A stretch of DNA of 26,578 bases from JBNKFQ01 sp050289385. GTDB taxonomy: Bacteria; Pseudomonadota; Gammaproteobacteria; Pseudomonadales; Porticoccaceae. The translations under genes and the position numbers were made by a program. Every line of letters starts with the position of its first letter. Within the stretch, counting starts at the first letter, position 1. The notes beneath the pieces are model-generated. The model saw nothing but the letters and a program-made list of their open reading frames with translations. It made no database searches and had not been told where the DNA came from. The DNA lies in the NCBI GenBank assembly GCA_050289385.1, contig JBNKFQ010000095.1, forward strand, positions 1 through 26,578, given 5' to 3'. Below are positions 24,011 through 26,578 of the stretch, in pieces.

Positions 24011-25528
24011 ATGCCCAATAAAAATCACCACCTTCTTTGGCGCTCTCTATCGGCCCTGATCACCGGCGCCTTGTTGCCCTTGTCTCTGGCACCGTGGAAC
24101 TGGTGGCCTGTGGGCGTTTTGTGTACGGCGCTGTTCACCCTGCAATTGCGCAACAGCGGCCCGCGACGCGCGTATTGGCTTGCCTTTCTGTTCGGGTTTG
24201 GCATGTTTGCCGTCGGGGCGTCGTGGGTATATGTCAGTATGCACGTATACGGCAAAGCCCCGGTGCCGCTGGCAGTTTTCCTGACTGGCATATTTGTTTC
24301 TGCATTGTCGCTCATCTTTGCCTTGCCCTTTTTGTTGTTCGGCGCGTTTTGCAGCCGACACGCCACGGCACGACTGTTGGGGTTTCCGGCGGTATGGGTC
24401 TTGAGCGAGTGGGGACTCAGCTGGATCTTGACCGGTTTTCCCTGGGTGTTCCTCGGCTATGGACACCTCGACACCTGGCTCAGCGGCTGGGCACCGGTTG
24501 CCGGTGTTTGGGGTATCAGCTGGATTGTTGCCTTTAGCGGAGCAGCGCTCGCGATTATAGTGGACGGCAAGAACACGACCAGCAACGCCCTCAAATGGGC
24601 GGCTCCCGTTGTCGTTCTTTTCTGGCTGGCGGGTTGGCACCTGCAAAGCTACCAGTGGACAACGTCCACCGGGCAAGCGCTCAAAGTTGGCTTGCTGCAA
24701 CCGGCCGTAGAGCAAGAACAACGCTGGACCCGCGATTATCTGGACAAGATCATTAACCACAACCTTGAGTTGAGTGAATCGCTGTGGGGCAGCGACCTGA
24801 TCGTTTGGCCGGAAGCGGCAATTCCAGAACTGAAACACAGGATCGAGCCACTTTTGCAACAGCTCGATGCTCGCAACAAGCAAGATAACAGCACCCTGAT
24901 CACCGGCCTGCCTGTTTACGACTTTGGCAGCGAACACTACTACAATGCTGTCGTTGCCCTTGGCAATGGCGCCGGAGAATATCGCAAACAGCACCTCGTA
25001 CCCTTTGGCGAATATTTACCGATGGACAATGTGTTGCGAGGTCTGATCAAGTTTTTTGACCTGCCGATGTCAACCTTTAAGCCGGGGCCAGCCAATCAAC
25101 CTCTGTTAACCGCTAATGGGCAAAAGCTGGCCACGGCTATTTGTTACGAAATCGCCTACCCGGAACTGGTGCGGCAACTTGCCTCAAATGCCAACATTTT
25201 GCTCACCGTCAGCAATGACACCTGGTTTGGTGACTCACTCGGGCCTTTGCAACATTTTAAAATGGCACAAATGCGCGCACTGGAAAATGGCAAGCCGCTG
25301 ATTCGCGCAACCAACGACGGGATCAGTGCGCTGGTTGACGAACGTGGCCAGATTATTGCCCGGTTGCCACAATTTGTCGCAGACACCCTGTCCGCCGAAA
25401 TCACACCGCGAACTGGCGCCACACCGTTCAGTCGTACAGGCAGTTGGCCCATACTGTGGCTTTGCGGAATATGTTTGATTGCGACACTTTTAATCGCACG
25501 CAGACAGTCCAGACAAAAATTTGATTGA
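24011..25528 (+). CDS. lnt: Apolipoprotein N-acyltransferase Lnt
   Basis: A 505-residue inner-membrane enzyme that adds the third acyl chain to the N-terminal cysteine of lipoproteins, the last step of lipoprotein maturation. About six to seven N-terminal membrane helices (residues 10-205) are followed by a nitrilase-fold periplasmic domain and a last helix (about 475-495). The catalytic triad is visible: E268 (VWPEAAIPE), K326 (YRKQHLVPFGEYLP) and C378 (AICYEIAYPE), matching E. coli E267-K335-C387. The length is normal. It starts 37 bp after ybeX with only a weak ribosome-binding site and ends the housekeeping cluster. No terminator is evident before the toxin-antitoxin pair. Confidence 0.96.
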   Translation: MPNKNHHLLWRSLSALITGALLPLSLAPWNWWPVGVLCTALFTLQLRNSGPRRAYWLAFLFGFGMFAVGASWVYVSMHVYGKAPVPLAVFLTGIFVSALSLIFALPFLLFGAFCSRHATARLLGFPAVWVLSEWGLSWILTGFPWVFLGYGHLDTWLSGWAPVAGVWGISWIVAFSGAALAIIVDGKNTTSNALKWAAPVVVLFWLAGWHLQSYQWTTSTGQALKVGLLQPAVEQEQRWTRDYLDKIINHNLELSESLWGSDLIVWPEAAIPELKHRIEPLLQQLDARNKQDNSTLITGLPVYDFGSEHYYNAVVALGNGAGEYRKQHLVPFGEYLPMDNVLRGLIKFFDLPMSTFKPGPANQPLLTANGQKLATAICYEIAYPELVRQLASNANILLTVSNDTWFGDSLGPLQHFKMAQMRALENGKPLIRATNDGISALVDERGQIIARLPQFVADTLSAEITPRTGATPFSRTGSWPILWLCGICLIATLLIARRQSRQKFD

Positions 25529-25564
25529 TTACTACTCACTTTATGCCTCACTCACTGATTGTTA

Positions 25565-25608
25565 TTGGTAGATTTTTTCTTCTTTTTATAGCATGAGATC
25601 CGTGCTAT
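25565..25608 (+). promoter_or_regulatory. Candidate higBA promoter and HigA operator
   Basis: A possible promoter is TTGGTA (25565-25570), a 16-bp spacer and TATAGC (25587-25592). Overlapping its -10 is the inverted repeat ATAGCA-N9-TGCTAT (25588-25593 / 25603-25608). It ends 10 bp before the toxin start. An antitoxin with a helix-turn-helix normally binds such a palindrome to repress its own operon. Confidence 0.55.
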
Positions 25609-25617
25609 CACGCTTTT

Positions 25618-25911
25618 ATGATTGTCTCCTTTAAAGACAAAGGCACTGAGGACATTTTCAATGGCATTGCATCGAAGCAGGCCAGAAAAATATGTCCTCA
25701 ATCTATATGGAAAGTTGCCAGTCGCAAGCTCGACCAGCTTGATTCTGTGAATCAAAAGGATGAGCTCAAAATCCCTCCTGGCAACAACCTTGAGCCTTTA
25801 ACGGGTGACCGTAAAGGGCAATACATTATTCGTATTAACCCGCAATACCGCGTGTGCTTTGTTTGGACAGACTCAGGCCCAGACGAAGTTGAAATAGCTG
25901 ATTATCATTGA
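25618..25911 (+). CDS. higB: HigB/RelE-family toxin
   Basis: A 97-residue toxin of the RelE/ParE superfamily, HigB type. Relatives cleave ribosome-bound mRNA. Typical features are N-terminal IVSFKDKGTEDIFNG, a central PGNNLEPLTGDRKGQY, and the C-terminal strand pattern IIRINPQYRVCFVWTD with the basic/aromatic residues R and Y. It lies directly before its antitoxin gene, the gene order characteristic of higBA (toxin first). The ribosome-binding site is weak. Confidence 0.93.
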   Translation: MIVSFKDKGTEDIFNGIASKQARKICPQSIWKVASRKLDQLDSVNQKDELKIPPGNNLEPLTGDRKGQYIIRINPQYRVCFVWTDSGPDEVEIADYH

Positions 25912-25920
25912 GGTGACATT

Positions 25921-26238
25921 ATGGTTCGCGTACCAACCAAAAGAGAACCCACCCACCCCGGCGAAATGCTCCTTGAGGAGTTTCTTATACCTATGGGTAT
26001 TACACAGCGCGAATTAGCTGATGCTATTCATGTACCCTATCAGCGTGTAAACGAGCTTATTAATCAAAAGCGTGGAATCACCCCAAGTACGGCACTTCGT
26101 TTGGCCCGTTTCTTTAATATGTCCGCTGACTTTTGGCTTGACTTGCAAATTCGTCAAGACCTGTATAAGGCGCAGCAATCTGAAAAAGATGACCTGAAAA
26201 CCATCCGTGATTATCACCATCTTCAAAAAACTGCGTAG
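25921..26238 (+). CDS. higA: HigA antitoxin, XRE-family DNA-binding protein
   Basis: A 105-residue HigA-type antitoxin. A helix-turn-helix lies at about residues 28-50 (TQRELADAIHVPYQRVNELI), with the family phrase HPGEMLLEEFLIPMGITQ before it and FFNMSADFWLDLQ after it. It neutralises HigB and represses the shared promoter, probably at the palindrome 25588-25608. GAGGTGA, a strong Shine-Dalgarno, overlaps the higB stop; the gap is 9 nt. Confidence 0.94.
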   Translation: MVRVPTKREPTHPGEMLLEEFLIPMGITQRELADAIHVPYQRVNELINQKRGITPSTALRLARFFNMSADFWLDLQIRQDLYKAQQSEKDDLKTIRDYHHLQKTA

Positions 26239-26462
26239 AACAAGGGCTACTTTGCCTCAAGCTCATTAAACAACTGTCGATACGCAACACCGCCACGGTC
26301 TGCGATCCAGACACACACTTCCGCCCATCATCATATTTTTGCAATATTTTATTGAGGAATTTGCTCTGCCTTACGTATTAGCTTGTGGGGAGCAGCCTTG
26401 ACAGCTACCGCCTGTCGCAGTCATGCCGCTACAAATTAATCATAATTCAGGCAGAACACCCT

Positions 26463-26578
26463 ATGGAAAGCATAAGGAGGGAGGTGGATACGCCGGAAAC
26501 GATTGCTGTTTGCACCGGACGAGTGAACCTTCTTAACTCCGACATGGCAACAGACCCCTATGCAGTCTACCGGCATCT
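26463..26578 (+). CDS. Probable cytochrome P450, N-terminal fragment (runs off window)
   Basis: From an ATG at 26463 the frame is open to the right edge (38 full codons). The last visible residues NSDMATDPYAVYRHL closely resemble the start of bacterial cytochrome P450s, which typically have a 'DPYxVYxxLR' segment. The true start may be later: a strong AAGGAGG (26475-26481) lies inside this frame, but the GTG at 26484 is too close to it. Only the first part is visible, so the haem-binding cysteine region cannot be checked. Confidence 0.5.
   Translation, partial: MESIRREVDTPETIAVCTGRVNLLNSDMATDPYAVYRH

Noticed and set aside
24047..24994. 315-codon open frame on the minus strand
   Set aside because: It lies entirely opposite lnt, which has a complete catalytic triad; the minus frame is low-complexity and R/Q/P-rich.
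26398..26403. TTGACA as a promoter for the P450-like gene
   Set aside because: No -10 hexamer occurs at 16-18 bp; CATAAT is about 37 bp away.
26239..26462. Possible small gene or repeat between higA and the P450-like frame
   Set aside because: No open frame with a ribosome-binding site, no hairpin with T-tract and no repeat was found.

Overview
The window looks like a stretch of a gammaproteobacterial chromosome. The best evidence is the cluster miaB - phoH/ybeZ - ybeY - ybeX/corC - lnt (19.9-25.5 kb), in the same order as in Escherichia coli. The many FecI/FecR/TonB-dependent-receptor genes suggest a free-living, probably aquatic or marine lineage (Cellvibrionales-like); that finer placement is inference.

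Layout. (1) 1-3403, plus strand: the 3' part of a FecR-type anti-sigma regulator and an STN-domain TonB-dependent receptor, closed by a bidirectional terminator at about 3.55 kb. (2) 3600-8465, minus strand: a three-gene ABC export-type operon (ATPase, fused GldF/GldG-like permease, DUF4340 protein) with interlocked start and stop codons. (3) 8923-18945, minus strand: the most interesting block. In transcription order it holds a FecI-like ECF sigma factor, a FecR regulator, an STN-type TonB-dependent receptor, a secreted protein of unknown family, a DUF1592-family membrane-anchored protein with one c-type haem motif, a Tat-like DUF1552 protein, and a secreted protein with three COG4315-like repeats. 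(4) 19480-25528, plus strand: a truncated NYN-domain gene followed by the conserved miaB-to-lnt cluster. (5) 25618-26238: a HigBA-type toxin-antitoxin pair. (6) 26463 to the right edge: the first 38 codons of a probable cytochrome P450.

How the genes may work together. Block 3 looks like a cell-surface signalling regulon. The sequences upstream of the sigma gene and of the receptor gene share a bipartite promoter-like motif (AAACC(C)TAAGG, then CGTTTATA, with the AAACC and CGTTTATA blocks 22 bp apart in both). I read this as the autoregulated promoter of the ECF sigma factor. An external ligand bound by the receptor would signal through FecR to the sigma factor. That would induce the receptor and the envelope-located DUF1592/DUF1552/COG4315 proteins. 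DUF1592 and DUF1552 proteins are known as paired families of unknown function, so the substrate and chemistry are open. The second FecR-receptor pair at the left edge lacks the same motif in its intergenic region and probably answers to a different sigma factor outside the window.

No rRNA, tRNA, CRISPR array, transposase or complete insertion sequence was recognised.
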